Source: M3007 sp041392625 (GTDB lineage Bacteria; Bacteroidota; Bacteroidia; Chitinophagales; Saprospiraceae). Taken from it: a stretch of DNA of 64,000 nt. Positions within the stretch are counted from its first letter, which is position 1. Each line of letters opens with the position of its first letter. Shown here piece by piece: positions 1-12,600 of the stretch. Where the stretch lies: the NCBI GenBank assembly GCA_041392625.1, contig JAWKLR010000013.1, positions 1 to 64,000 of the forward strand, given 5' to 3'. The notes below the pieces were generated by a model. That model saw only the letters and a program-made list of their open reading frames with translations. It was not told where the DNA came from and ran no database searches. The translations under genes and the position numbers were made by a program.

Positions 1-30
1 GAACAGGGGGCGATCATACAAAGATATATC

Positions 31-1521
31 TTATTCCTCCCCCAAGGCTTCCATGGTTTTCTCAAGCAGCCATTCCCGCTCAATGATATCGGGCATAGAA
101 ATGAGTTCCTCCTTGAGTTTGCTAAGTTTTTTATGGTCTTTAGCCAGTCCCCCGTACTTGATGAGCTTGTCGGTTTTTTTGATGAAGTTGTACAATCTGT
201 TTTTTGCTACATCGGATAGGTTGGTTCTTCTAATCTTTTGATCCATGGATTTTAGCCGGTACTCAAGAAGATCATCTTGGGTTTCGTAATACACTTTTAC
301 ATGTAGGGCATCGGCATAGATGTTATTATGAGGGTTTTCAAATGGACGGTAAGTTACAGTACTAAGAGCGGCATCATACTCCTTTTTGTAAAAGTAAAAA
401 TCTGCTTTTCGCAGGGCATGTACTTCATATGGATATTTAGTCCCACACAGTTTCTCAGGGGTAAATTCATTAAAGAAATTCTCCACCCATGAATAGTTTT
501 TCAATTTGAGACCTAAAATTGCCATATTCTTAAAAGCATGAATTGGAATTTTATTTTCAACATACAACAATCCTTCACTTAAATGGTCCTGATAGGTTTG
601 AAATATGGTTGCGGCTAAAGATTTGTCTAACTTTTGAAAATATAGTTTGGTTAGTGCTATTCGATAAACTGTTTTAATATTTTTTAAATTTTGATCTGGT
701 ATTTGGCTTGAAATGCTATCTAACTGTTGTTTAAATCCTTCAAGATCTGTTTTGTTAAGGTTGGAAAATAATTGAACTCCTTTGATATAGAGGTCGATTA
801 TTGGAATGTTAAGTCTATCTTCTTCCTTAACAGTTTTAACTAAATAATAAAATTTTTCCTCATTATATAAAGGGGAGAGGTCAGTCCTAATACTTTGCAT
901 TTGAGCGACCGTCAAAAACATTTCCTCAAGCTTGTGAATTAAATAAAAAATCTCAAATTTTAGATTTCGAGCTGCTCGATTAATATCATCTTCAGAGGTT
1001 TTATTCAGGCCCATGAAGTTTCCCACTTCATCTTCAATAAGAAATTGATTGTAATAGTATTGCGAATGTCGAAAGTTTGAAGTGTTCTCATTTTTTCGAA
1101 GGTGACTTATTGTATTGTAGAAACGTTTGGGAAAGTTGTGTGCTCTGTAAACTTTTGCAAGTGCAAGCCCTGCAATAAATTCTTTATTGGATTCAGAGTG
1201 AACCTGACCTAAAAAGATCTGAACTAGTCCAAATAGAGATGAACTAATATTATCGATTGGAAGTTTTTTGCTCTTGTGATAAGGTAGTGTTGGATAAAAT
1301 TGAAAAAAGACAAACTGTTTGTCAAGTTCAGGATGGTCAGGTTGGGAGTCTCGTTCTAATATATAATCGTAAAGATCAATGATTTTTTGCGAATTATTTG
1401 ACCGGTTGAAATACGGTGACAGTAAAAAAAGTCTTAATTCATTACGTTGATTATCAGTAAATAAGGCTAAAACTTCAAGTAGTTTTTTGTGAAGCATAAA
1501 TTTTTGATTTGAATCATACAA
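31..1521 (-). CDS. Conserved helical protein of unknown function, paralogue of the protein at 61275-62666
   Basis: A 496-residue protein without signal peptide or obvious membrane segment, so probably cytoplasmic. I do not recognise a named domain. It is clearly homologous over its whole length to the 463-residue protein at 61275-62666: both open with an arginine-rich helix leading to SPYF/SPYH, share an IFLG/QFLG segment about 90 residues in, and end with a repeated-helix region with matching DLLEYRL/DILEYQL and lysine/arginine-rich helices. The helical, Tyr/Leu-rich C-terminal half looks TPR-like (inference). It is divergent from a secreted T9SS protein at 1670; the paralogue is also divergent from a secreted protein. 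The start is an ATG at 1521. A role in controlling or handling the divergent surface protein is possible but is only inferred from the arrangement. Confidence 0.75.
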   Translation of the reverse strand: MYDSNQKFMLHKKLLEVLALFTDNQRNELRLFLLSPYFNRSNNSQKIIDLYDYILERDSQPDHPELDKQFVFFQFYPTLPYHKSKKLPIDNISSSLFGLVQIFLGQVHSESNKEFIAGLALAKVYRAHNFPKRFYNTISHLRKNENTSNFRHSQYYYNQFLIEDEVGNFMGLNKTSEDDINRAARNLKFEIFYLIHKLEEMFLTVAQMQSIRTDLSPLYNEEKFYYLVKTVKEEDRLNIPIIDLYIKGVQLFSNLNKTDLEGFKQQLDSISSQIPDQNLKNIKTVYRIALTKLYFQKLDKSLAATIFQTYQDHLSEGLLYVENKIPIHAFKNMAILGLKLKNYSWVENFFNEFTPEKLCGTKYPYEVHALRKADFYFYKKEYDAALSTVTYRPFENPHNNIYADALHVKVYYETQDDLLEYRLKSMDQKIRRTNLSDVAKNRLYNFIKKTDKLIKYGGLAKDHKKLSKLKEELISMPDIIEREWLLEKTMEALGEE

Positions 1522-1593
1522 CTAGTCTATATTAGGTGCTAACGATTATTCATTCATAAGTTCCTTGCGGGAAAATTAAAAATATTCGTAGTT

Positions 1594-1622
1594 TTTGTAA
1601 GTAAATTTTGTCAATACTTTTG
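1594..1622 (+). promoter_or_regulatory. Probable Bacteroidota-type promoter of the secreted protein gene at 1670
   Basis: TTTG at 1594-1597 is followed after 17 bases by TACTTTTG at 1615-1622, an exact match to the Bacteroidota -7 element TAnnTTTG. Transcription would begin near 1629, about 40 bases before the ATG at 1670. Confidence 0.5.
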
Positions 1623-1669
1623 CTCAATAAATAAAAGCCAACTCTCTTTCAATAATAAATTACTAAAGA

Positions 1670-2856
1670 ATGAAGTCTAAACTTTTTTTGATTGTCGGGC
1701 TGCTAGTCCTATTGCCATCTCTGAATGCAAAAAATAATTGGTTAGCTTCTGGAGAGTTAACTACAATGGCCAGTTGTTTACCATTGCCCTCACCGGATTA
1801 CATAGATGTAATAACCTCTTCCGGTATAGCTACAATACAATGGGGCTATAATATTCCACCTTATATTGGGAATATTTATTATCATATACAAGTTTGGAAT
1901 AATGAAACAGGTGTTTTAGTAGTGGATGATGTTACTATTGGCAATATATATTTCCTTGACGAACTTGATCCAGTTTCTTATACTGTATGTATTAGAGCTT
2001 CTACTTGTCCCGAGGTCCTTTTGGTCGTACCAAATGTGAAACATTTACTCCACCAATAATTGTTGTCGATGAGGAACTTCAAAATAGCTGCAATCAAGGG
2101 TTTTCGTCAGATTCTTTTTTGTCTGGATTCCCAACGCAAGAAACAATAGTACTTCATCCTTCTATGCCGGAAACCGTTGAAGTCTTAACCATAGTGATTA
2201 AAAATGAAAATCTACTGGCCTTTACAGAATTTGATTTGTGGGTAGATTGTGGCAATAAAGTGTATGTTGAACAAAATGAACATAAAAATGTAAGTCGCTT
2301 GCCATATTATGATTCACAAGGAATGCAGACAGAACAGGTGTCTTTTAGGTTAAATCAATCTACTCAGCAGCCTTGGGTTATAATTTCAGACCCTACGTAT
2401 AATAGTGTAACCGGAAGTCTTTCAATAATTCTCACTTATTATGGATTTGCCGAGAGGCTTTTTTGTGAAAATACTAATGGCATATACTATGAAGATCTCT
2501 GCCAGAACGGTAATACAAGTATGAATTCAGTCCCCTCAACTGGGAATGACCACTCCATCAACAACCTCCAATCCACCGACCGCACCACCACCCCAACCCC
2601 GCTCGCATCCCCATCCCCGAACCCATTCTCTGACCACCTTCAAGTGTCTTATCACTTGGAAGAGGAGAGTCCGGTGACGATGCGGCTGTTGAATGCAACC
2701 GGACAGGTAGTGCGTGAGTGGAATTCAGGGGAACTGATTACAGCAGGAGAACATTCACTTAGTCTGAATACAGCAGAGTTGCCGTCTGGTACATACTTCC
2801 TGCTAATTCGAAGCACAGACCAACAGGAGCAACACCTGGTGATAAAACAAGACTAA
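1670..2856 (+). pseudogene. Secreted protein with fibronectin III-like region and T9SS type A sorting domain, one frameshift
   Basis: The start MKSKLFLIVGLLVLLPSLNA is a clear signal peptide. Frame 1 runs 1670-2059 and encodes a fibronectin III-like beta domain up to YTVCIRASTCP. The rest of the protein lies in another frame, open from about 1996 to the TAA at 2854-2856. Adding one C to the CCC run at 2009-2011 joins them as CPRGPFGRTKCETFTPP, which is a natural continuation. The last 85 residues (SPNPFSDHLQVSYHLEEE through LPSGTYFLLIRS) are a T9SS type A C-terminal sorting domain, so the product would be exported across the outer membrane and processed. The joined protein is about 395 residues. 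The clean join and absence of other lesions suggest an assembly indel rather than decay. Ligand unknown. Confidence 0.75.
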
Positions 2857-2881
2857 TAATCGGAAAGTAATGCCGATTAGT

Positions 2882-2917
2882 AATACGCCCCGGGGGTTTG
2901 ATCCCGGGGCGTATTTG
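2882..2917 (+). terminator. Rho-independent terminator
   Basis: A 13-bp perfect stem (2882-2894 with 2903-2915, AATACGCCCCGGG and its complement) with an 8-base loop, followed by TTGTTT. It lies 25 bases after the stop of the secreted protein at 1670-2856. Its symmetry would let it act on both strands. Confidence 0.8.
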
Positions 2918-3116
2918 TTTATCTGGCCAACAGTCGTTGGGGAAAACCACTAAAAAGCGTAGTAGTAAAAGGGGTATGGTGCCTTTACCTTTGTACTGTA
3001 AGTTTTTTCATAAGGAGGCCCATTCAAAGCCCCACTCCTGTATAACCCCATGAACAGGTGACAGTCTCATCAACAGGAGCGATCCTGAGTCCAATGATTG
3101 AGCAATTGAAGCAGAG

Positions 3117-3141
3117 CCCTGGCCAAAAGTGGTCAGGGTTT
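3117..3141 (+). other. Short hairpin with weak T tract in a gene-free gap
   Basis: CCCTGGCC (3117-3124), loop AAAAGT, GGTCAGGG (3131-3138), then TTTC. This is terminator-like, but no coding region precedes it on either strand between 2917 and 3649. It may be a relic of a lost gene or part of an untranslated RNA. Confidence 0.35.
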
Positions 3142-3192
3142 CTTGCATCATAAAGCAAAAAGTACCGGTTGGAAAACAGATTTTTTTCGTAG

Positions 3193-3401
3193 TTGTCAGG
3201 TAGTCAGGATGCATGCATCTTTGTCATATAAAATCACCGAATTGTTTGCGACACCTACCTATTTCTCTGGTTTGAATTCGGTGTTGGTTCATATAGGAAG
3301 CAGGCTGTAACCTAACCGTCAGAACCCCAATAAACCCAACAGCCCCAATTATACTGAACCCCTTTCCAGGCAGCAGCTCTCCGCTCTGCCTGGTTTTTTT
3401 T
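3193..3401 (+). ncRNA. Possible small RNA (promoter-like site to terminator)
   Basis: TTG at 3193-3195 followed after 20 bases by CATCTTTG (3216-3223, one mismatch to TAnnTTTG) would start transcription near 3230. A terminator closes the interval at 3366-3401. Between them no ORF has protein-like character. The product would be about 170 nt. I compared it with SRP, 6S and tmRNA and see no convincing match. It could instead be an attenuated leader of the adhesin gene starting at 3650. The gap 2917-3649 otherwise holds nothing I can identify. Confidence 0.25.
3366..3401 (+). terminator. Rho-independent terminator without an upstream gene
   Basis: CCAGGCAG (3366-3373), 12-base loop, CTGCCTGG (3386-3393), then eight T (3394-3401). 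A textbook form, but the nearest upstream + strand gene already ends at its own terminator (2882-2917), so it implies an untranslated transcript in the gap or attenuation of the adhesin mRNA. Confidence 0.65.
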
Positions 3402-3649
3402 GCAGGAAAAACTGTCTTGCAACGTACCATCTATAATGTGTAGTATGTGGTAAGTGTTAAAGTTACACAATTGCTATTTATTGCAAATTGTAAATTTTCT
3501 GCTTGTATTCTTATTGAAAATTGAGTAATCCAAGTAATTTGCCCTCTTATTCCCCACCCCCCCCATAATACTTAAATGCTTATAATCCAGCTAATCCATT
3601 GCCGGTTGGTACGAATCCCCTTTTAATAAAGCATTTATTCAAACAATTC

Positions 3650-6600
3650 ATGAAGACTAACTACTTCTTCTGGATTGTCCTCTGGACGATCCTACCCTTT
3701 TCTGTATGGGCTCAATGCCCACCTCCGGGCTTCCCGGATCCTGGGAATACCTGTGTTCAGGCACCTATATTATGTGAAAATCTGGATGGGTATTGTTCCA
3801 CAATCAATAACAACAACATTGCCCAGAGTTTTCCCGGCTGTCCGGGCTGGCAGCTGAACAACGATGAATGGTTTGCATTTTATGCGGGAAGTACCACCAT
3901 TACCATTCAGGTTACTCCTATGAACTGTTCCTCAGGGAGTATGATGGGGCTTCAGGCAGGTATCTATGAAGGTTGTGGGCCACCGTGGAACGATGTAGCA
4001 CTTCAATGTGCATGTACAGAGGACCCATTTATTCTCAGTTCTTCTAACTTTGTAGTGGGGGAAATATATTGGTTTGTAATGGACGGTTGTGCAGGTAACG
4101 TATGTGATTACACAATTGATGTATTAGCAGGCTCTACAGTTGGTGCACCACCTGATGACCCTGGGCCCCTTTCTGGGCCTGCGATTGTGTGTGCAGGAAA
4201 CTCCAATAACTATACCCTTGATCCAGTGACCGGAGCGACCATTTACAACTGGACACTGACGCCTTCTCTGGGCTCTATTAACGACGATGATAACTCTGCA
4301 GACATTACCTGGGGAACCTCAGGCGGTACCACCGAATTGTGTGTTGATGTTGCCAACCTGTGTTATTCCAACCCGGTAACATCCTGTATGACAATAGAGG
4401 TTTTGCCTACCCCAACCGCAACCATTTCCGGTTCTGGAAATGTGTGTGCCGGTATGTCAGGTAGCATTGATTTGACAATCAACTTTACCGGGGACGCCCC
4501 CTGGGAATTTGTCTATACGATTGATGGGGTTGCCCAGCCCCCAATTCAAACCAGCGATAATCCCTACACACTCACCGTTACGGATGCAGGAACGTATGCA
4601 CTTCAAAGCGTCAGTTCCATTGATGGCAACTGCGATGGAACCGTTTCTGGCTCGGCGGTAATTACTGAAACTACCTTGGCGTCTACATTTGTAGTAACCA
4701 ATGCAGAATGTGGTCAGAGCGATGGCGCAATCAACTTGACTCCAGGTGGCGGCACTGCACCATATACCTTTAGTTGGGGTGGTGGCGAGACTACTGAAGA
4801 TCTCAATAATGTTCCTCCAGGTTCCTACACCGTCACTGTAACAGATGTTAATGGATGTACTGAAGTACTTACAATTGATGTGAATGATGACCCTATCACC
4901 ATCAATATTTCCGGAACTGTTGTCGCAAATACTACCTGTAATGGTGGTAATGGTAGCATTGACATCACCGTTACTCCATCGGAAGCCTATACCTATACCT
5001 GGTCTAACGGTGAGACAACCGAGGATATTTCCAATCTGGAGCCGGGTTCTTATACAGTAACTGTATCCCTAGGTACAACTTGTTCCGCAGAAGCCACTTT
5101 TGAAGTGCCGGATGAACCAAATGAACCTACAATCACCGGTACTCCTACCGAGTCTACCTGTGATTTGTCTAACGGTTCTATTGATATCAGTGTTTCTGGC
5201 GGTGTTCCTCCCTATACATTCAACTGGGGAACCGGTGAAACAACCGAAGACCTGGCTGATATTCCAGCGGGATCGTATACTATTACGGTAACAGGAGCAA
5301 ACGGATGTACCAGTGAGTTAACCGTGGTAGTTGGAAATAATAACCCACCTATCAACATTGCTGGAACTGTTGTTGCTAATACCTCTTGCAATGGTGGCAA
5401 TGGTAGCATAAATATCACGGTTACCCCTCCCGATACTTATACGTTCAATTGGTCTAACGGTGAAACTACAGAGGACATAAGCAACCTCGAACCGGGTTCT
5501 TACACAGTTACGGTATCTGCAGGCGGAACATGTACTGCAGAAGCCACTTTTGTCGTGCCGGATGATCCGAATGAACCGACAATAACCGGTACGCCTACCG
5601 AGTCTACCTGTGATCTATCCAATGGTTCTATTGATATCAGTGTTTCTGGTGGTGTTCCTCCCTATACATTCAACTGGGGTACCGGTGAAACAACTGAAGA
5701 CCTTGCAGACATTCCTGCTGGATCATATACCATTACGGTGACAGGTGCAAACGGATGTACCAGTGAGTTAACGGTTGTGGTAGGAAATAACAACCCACCT
5801 ATTAACATTGCTGGAACTGTTGTTGCAAATACCTCTTGTAATGGTGGCAATGGTAGTATAAATATTACGGTTACCCCACCAGATAACTATACCTATAACT
5901 GGTCAAACGGTGAAACAACCGAAGATATAGGGAACCTCGATCCGGGTTCTTATACGGTTACGGTATCTGCAGGCGGAACGTGTACTGCCGAAGCTACTTT
6001 TGTCGTACCGGACGATCCGAATGAGCCAATGATAACCGGTACTCCTACCGAGTCTACCTGTGATTTGTCCAACGGCTCTATCAATATTAGTGTTTCAGGT
6101 GGTGTTCCTCCTTATACCTTTAATTGGGGTACTGGCGAAACAACGGAAGACCTCGCTGATATTCCGGCTGGATCGTACACTATAACGGTGACAGGTGCAA
6201 ACGGCTGTACCAGTGAATTGACAGTGGTTGTAAGTAATAACAATCCACCTATCAATATTGCTGGAACAGTAATTGCAAATACCTCTTGTAATGGTGGCAA
6301 TGGTAGTATAAATATTACGGTTACCCCACCAGATAACTATACCTATAACTGGTCAAACGGTGAAACAACCGAAGATATAGGGAACCTCGATCCGGGTTCT
6401 TATACGGTTACTATATCTGCAGGCGGAACATGTACTGCCGAAGCTACTTTTGTCGTACCGGACGATCCGAATGAGCCAATGATAACTGGCACTCCAACCG
6501 AGTCTACCTGTGATTTGTCCAACGGCTCTATCAATATTAGTGTTTCTGGTGGTGTTCCTCCTTATACCTTTAATTGGGGCACTGGCGAAACAACTGAAGA

Positions 6601-9600
6601 CCTTTCTAATATCCCGGCAGGCTCGTACTCCATTACCGTCACAGGTGCCAACGGCTGTACCAGTGAATTGACTGTAGTAGTTGGAAATAATAATCCACCT
6701 ATCAACATCAATGCTAATATCACTCCGAACACCACGTGTAATGGTGGAAATGGTGCGATCGATATTACAGTAACGCCTCCTGGAGTTTACACATATGAAT
6801 GGTCAGATGGCAGTATGACACAAGATCTGGACAACATGCCTCCCGGCTCGTATTCCGTAACTGTATATGGTGCCGGAAGTTGTAGCGCTACAGCAACATT
6901 TGATATTCCAGATCAACCCAATGTGCCGATTATTACCGCAAATGTGATTCCCTCGACATGCGACCTGAACAACGGCTCAATTAACTTGTCTGTATCCGGC
7001 TCTGTTCCACCATATATTTTTAATTGGTCTAATGGAGCAACTACGGAAGATCTATCAGGAATTCCATCTGGAGCTTATGATGTCACCGTTACAGGTGCCA
7101 ATGGCTGTACCAGTGTGTCTAATATTAATGTTCCAAACAATAACCCACCCATTAATATCAATGGTACGGTCATTGCAAACACTACATGTATTGGAGGAAA
7201 TGGTAGCATTACGCTAAATGTAACGCCTCCTAACGCTTACACCTACCTTTGGTCTACCGGACAAACAGTTCCCAATCTGACTGGCCTGACTCCGGGTTCG
7301 TATACGGTTACGGTAAGTGCAGGTGGTTCGTGTACTCAAACAGCAACGTTTGTTGTGCCCGACAACCCCAACACACCCAATCTCAGTTATACTACCATAA
7401 ATCCAATTTGTGGACTGAGTAATGGTAGTATTAATCTATCTGTAAATGGTAGTGTTCCTCCGTACACCTATAGTTGGTCTACAGGTGCAAACACCCAGGA
7501 CATAGCCAATTTGCCTCCCGGAACATATGATGTAATCGTAACGGGAGCAAATGGATGTACTTCGGCTGCACTTGTCAATCTGGACAATGTAGATATTCCG
7601 ATAACCATGAGTGGGAATGTCACAGGAGCAACTTCTTGTGCTGTTGGAAACGGAAGCATTGTGTTGAGTTTAAGTCCAAACAACCTTGCAATTGTTTGGT
7701 CAACCGGTAGCACAAGTTCTAATTTGCAAAACCTGGAGCCCGGCTCATATACGGTAACGGTTTCTGCCGGAGGTACATGTACCCAGGAACAAACTTTTAT
7801 TGTACCAGACGATTCAGAAAGTCCGGTCATTGCTTATGATATTTATCCTGCATCCTGTGGATTTACAAATGGTAGCGTGGATATTGAAGTGTTTGCCGGA
7901 GTTGCTCCATATACCTACAACTGGTCAACCGGTGCAACCACTCAGGATATCAGCAATCTCCCTGCCAGCAACTATGCGGTGACAGTTACAACTGCGCTTG
8001 GTTGTACACACGTTGAATTTTTCAATGTTTGGGCAGAAGATGTAAATATTACAATTGCCGGAACTGTTAGTGATGACTATTCGTGTACAACTCAAAATGG
8101 ATTCATCGATATTGATGTCACTCCCGCTGGTATGTACAACTACAATTGGTCAAACTCCGCTACTACAGAAGATTTAAACAACTTGCCTGCAGGTGTATAT
8201 ACAGTGACAGTTACTCAAGGTAGCTGTATTGGCGTATCATCCTTTGAGGTATTTGATGTGGCTGTTCCACCCAACCTCGCGATTGCTTTAACTCCTGCCA
8301 CATGAAGCCAGGATAATGGATCCATAAACCTGACTCCTACTGGTGCTTCTCCTCCTTATGATTATGATTGGTCAACCGGAGCAACAACTCAGGATTTATC
8401 CAATCTCCCTCCTGGGACATATACAGTTACTGTGACCGACTTTTTTGGTTGTTCAAATACTGCAATGGCTACTATTACCAGTACGGATATCGCATTGAAT
8501 ATTACTGGAACCGGAGTCAACAATACATCCTGTCTTTCACCCAACGGCGCTATTGACATTAATGTCACTCCGGCAGGAAGTTATGCTTATACCTGGTCAA
8601 ATACAGCAATGACTGAAGACCTTAGTAATTTACCATCTGGCACCTATACCGTTACGGTAAGTGCAGGTGGTAACTGTACAGCCTCTGCGAATTTTATTTT
8701 GATAAATGATACATCTGATCCGGAACTGACTGCTGCAATTACTCCATCCATTTGTAGTGTGGATAATGGTGCAATAGATCTGAGTGTAAGCAATGGAACC
8801 ATGCCTTATACCTTCAACTGGTCGAATATGGCTATGACTGAGGATATAAATAACGTATTCCCCGGCTTATACAGTGTAACGGTGACAGATGCCAATGGTT
8901 GTTCTGCTGATACAACACTGGATGTTCCTAATAATGCCTCAACATTCAGTTTGGCCGGTATGCCTACGGCTCTTACCAATTGTGCCAGTCCCAACGGCGC
9001 GATTGATCTTACTGTTACTCCTGCCGGTCCATACACCTATTTGTGGTCGAATGGAGAAGTGACTGAGGATCTCTCTAACCTTACCGCAGGTACCTATACC
9101 GTTTCGGTGACAGAATCGGGTAGTTGTACCGCTTCCGCAACATTTATCATTGCAAATAACCTGACCTATCCAAGTCTGAACCAATCCATTATTGCGGAGG
9201 TTTGCAGCCTTGTTAATGGTGGGGTTGACCTTACTGTAACAGGTGGTGCGACTCCATATATTTTTAATTGGTCTAACGGCACAATGACAGAAGATCTGAT
9301 TGATGTTCCCGCAGGAAGCTATGGTGTGACGGTTACCGGAGCAAATGGATGTACGGCAACTGCCAATCCAACTGTACCGGGAAATGCCATCAACTTTGCA
9401 CTTTCTGCCACCCCTGTCGGAAACACGTCTTGTGTAGCAGTGAACGGTGCGATAGATTTGGATGTCTCACCTGCCGGCTCATACTCCTATAGCTGGTCAA
9501 ATGGACAGATGACCGAAGACCTTTCAAACCTGGCACCCGGAGCATATATCGTAACCGTAAGTGCAGGTGGAAGTTGTACAAGCACAGCAACCTATACTGT

Positions 9601-12600
9601 TGCTCAAAATGCCTTGCCACCATTGATTGCCCAAAACACTTCGCCTGCATTGTGCGGTCAGAACAGTGGTGCGGTCAACCTCACCGTGAGTGCCGGCTCT
9701 ATGCCATATAGTTTTATATGGTCAAATGGTGCGATGACTGAGGATATCAGCAATGTGCCATCTGGTCCATACTCCGTAACGGTTACAGGTGCCAATGGCT
9801 GTTCTGCAACAGCATCTTCAACCGTAATTGAGGATGTAATTATTCCAAATATTACGGCCCTCGTATCGGCAAATACGGCCTGTGTTACATTCAACGGAGC
9901 AATTGATGTAAGTATAACTCCTGCATTGAACTATACGATCACCTGGTCTAATGGTTCAATGATTCAGGATTTGACCAATCTTGCTCCTGGTGTATATACC
10001 ATTACTGCCGCTGCAGGTGGTGGATGTACTGCAGACACCAGCTTTACGGTAGCAAACCAACCGGTTACTCCACAAATGAGTACCACAACGGTAGAATCTA
10101 CCTGCGATTTGGCTAACGGTGGAATTGATCTCACTGTATCAACGGGGACAATTCCATTCACATATCTTTGGTCAAACGGAGCAATGACTGCAGATATTAC
10201 TGCTGTGCTAGCCGGAACGTATACTGTAACCGTAACCGATGCAAATGGCTGTACAAATGAAATCAGTACCCTCATTGGAAACAACAACCCGCCAATTGAT
10301 ATTACAGGGACAATTACTGAAAATACCAATTGTGTAGTTGGAAACGGTGCGGTTGAAATTCAGGTAATGCCTGCAAATGCCTACACATTTACCTGGTCGA
10401 ATGGACCATCAACCCAGGATATCTCTGACCTCCCTGCTGGCGATTATACCGTAACCGTAAATGGTGGTGGTTCTTGTACTGCTACCGCTATGTTTACTGT
10501 ACCCAATGTACTTGGTTCAGTGTCTGCCAGTGGAACGGAAACCAATATTCTTTGCTTTAACGATCTAACAGGAGCAATTGACCTGGTTGTTAACGGTGGA
10601 ACCATGCCATATACTTTTGAATGGACACCAATCATTCCAGGTAACCCACAGTCTCCAAGCGGACTTGCGGCTGGGGCTTATTCTGTTGTAGTTACAGACG
10701 ATCTTGGATGCTCTGTTTCTGTTTCATTTAATATCACTCAGCCCGCAGCAGATGTACAGATCATTTGTACCCAACAATCTGTTGTAAGCCAACCTGGAGC
10801 CAGTGATGGTGCAGGCTCTGTAAATATTTCCGGTGGAGTTGCTCCTTACGTGATTGAATGGTCGCCAGGCTCAACCCAGGCGAATGTTCCTGCTGGCCCA
10901 TTTGACATTGACAACCTGTCGGAAGGCACCTACGATGTAACCGTAACCGATGCAAATGGCTGTACCCAGATTTGTGGTTTTGTTATCTCAACAGAGATTT
11001 GTGAAACAGCACTGGGTACCATGTCTGGAAACTTGTTGACCTATTGTGGTGAAGGATGTATCTCCGCAAACTACAACATGCTCGGTCAATTCCTTGATCC
11101 AGATGATGTACTGCAGTTTGTATTGCACGAAGGAAATGGCAACCAGATCATCAATGAACTGGCCCGGTCCGATCAACCTACATTCTGTTTTGATCCCAAC
11201 CTGATGAGTTATGGAGTGACATACTACATTTCCGCAGTAGCTGGTGATGATGATGGAACAGGAAACGTACTAATGACCGATTATTGTACCGTTGTTTCTG
11301 TAGGTACTCCTATTGAATTCAGAGAAACTCCGCAGGCTACCATTGCAACTCCGGGTATCTTGAACTGTGCAATAGATCAGGTTGCTCTGAACGGAAGTTC
11401 TGACCTTCCGGGAGCAAGTTTTGTATGGAGCACTTCGAATGGTCAATTAATTGGCAATTCCAGCCAGCCAACAGCAACGGCAGGCAGTGCCGGAAACTAC
11501 ACGCTGGTCGTTCAATTGAATGGCTGTGCGGACACTACTCAGGTTTCTGTTTCTGATTTGAGTAACCAACCCGTCGCAAGTATTCTAGCAAGCCCGGATG
11601 ATATTCTGGATTGCCAAATTGATGAAATTTTGCTTTCTGGAACCATTGAAGGGTCTCTCAACGCAAATGCTATTTGGTTTAGTAATGGACAAGTATATGC
11701 CAATGGTACCACCCTCTTGATCGAGGAGCCAGGTTCTTACGAATTTATCATTCTGGATACCATCAGCATGTGTTCTGATACTGCGATCATTATCATCAAT
11801 GAAGATCAGGCATATCCACCACTTTTTGTGGATAATCCTGACTTGATTAACTGCTACAACCCATCGGTTGTGCTCAATGGTGGCTCCTCTTTCCCAGGCA
11901 TCAATTTCTCCTGGGTGACCATCAATGGAACAGATACAACCGTTGTTGGTAACGGAAATAATTACAATGCATCTGCACCGGGAACCTATTATATCATAGG
12001 TATCGACCCTGTGAATAATTGTAGCAACATCCTGGATGTTATGGTGAATGCGGATTTGACCTATCCAAACGCGGATGCAGGTACCGACTTTAGCATAGAT
12101 TGCTTTGGTGAAATTGCATTCCTGGATGGAACGGGCTCTACCGGCGAACCCGGACTCCTGTTTGAATGGACAAGTCCGGATGGTGAGTTGATCTCGGGAG
12201 CAAATACAGCTTCTCCTGAAATCAACCAGGCCGGGTCGTTTGTCCTGGTCGTTACCAACCCGGGCAATGGATGTTCGGATACCGATGAGATTGTTGTTGT
12301 ACCAGAAGAGCCAACCGCTACGGTTACTGCAATGGATCCTCCGTGTTTCGGCGAAAAGGGCATGATTGTAATTGACACCATCATTGGCGGGGAGCCTCCG
12401 ATTGTTTACTCCATTGACGGTGGTGCGAACTTCACAACGCAAAACATCTTCTTTGGCTTGAATCCTGGTGATTACACCGTGCTCATTGAAGATGCGAATG
12501 GTTGCTCAACCTCGGTGGATGCGACGATCAATGAAACGGCACCTTTTGAAATCATTCTGGATGCTCAGTACACACTCCAGTTGGGGGACAGCATTTTGCT

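Noticed and set aside
1670..2856. Programmed -1 frameshift in the secreted protein gene
   Set aside because: There is no X-XXY-YYZ slippery heptamer or clear downstream structure at 2005-2015; a missing C in the CCC run explains it more simply.
3224..3401. SRP RNA, 6S RNA or tmRNA
   Set aside because: GGAAGCAG near 3296 recalls the SRP loop, but the flanking GTCAGG and the closing helix are absent; the ends do not pair as in 6S RNA and no tRNA-like part is seen.
3008..3430. Two 68-codon minus-strand ORFs in the gap
   Set aside because: Sequence is low in protein-like features and overlaps hairpins and a terminator of the other strand.
5131..6710. CRISPR array
   Set aside because: The repeats are 450 bp, in frame, and encode protein; there are no short repeats with unique spacers.
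8303..8340. Selenocysteine insertion at the TGA in place of Cys
   Set aside because: No stable SECIS-type stem-loop directly after the TGA, no selenoprotein genes in view, and insertion of selenocysteine into one of many structural repeats of an exported adhesin would be odd.
11585..12442. 285-codon minus-strand ORF inside the adhesin, and other long antisense ORFs in both giant genes
   Set aside because: They are shadows caused by the repeat codon pattern; the sense strand has a coherent domain structure.
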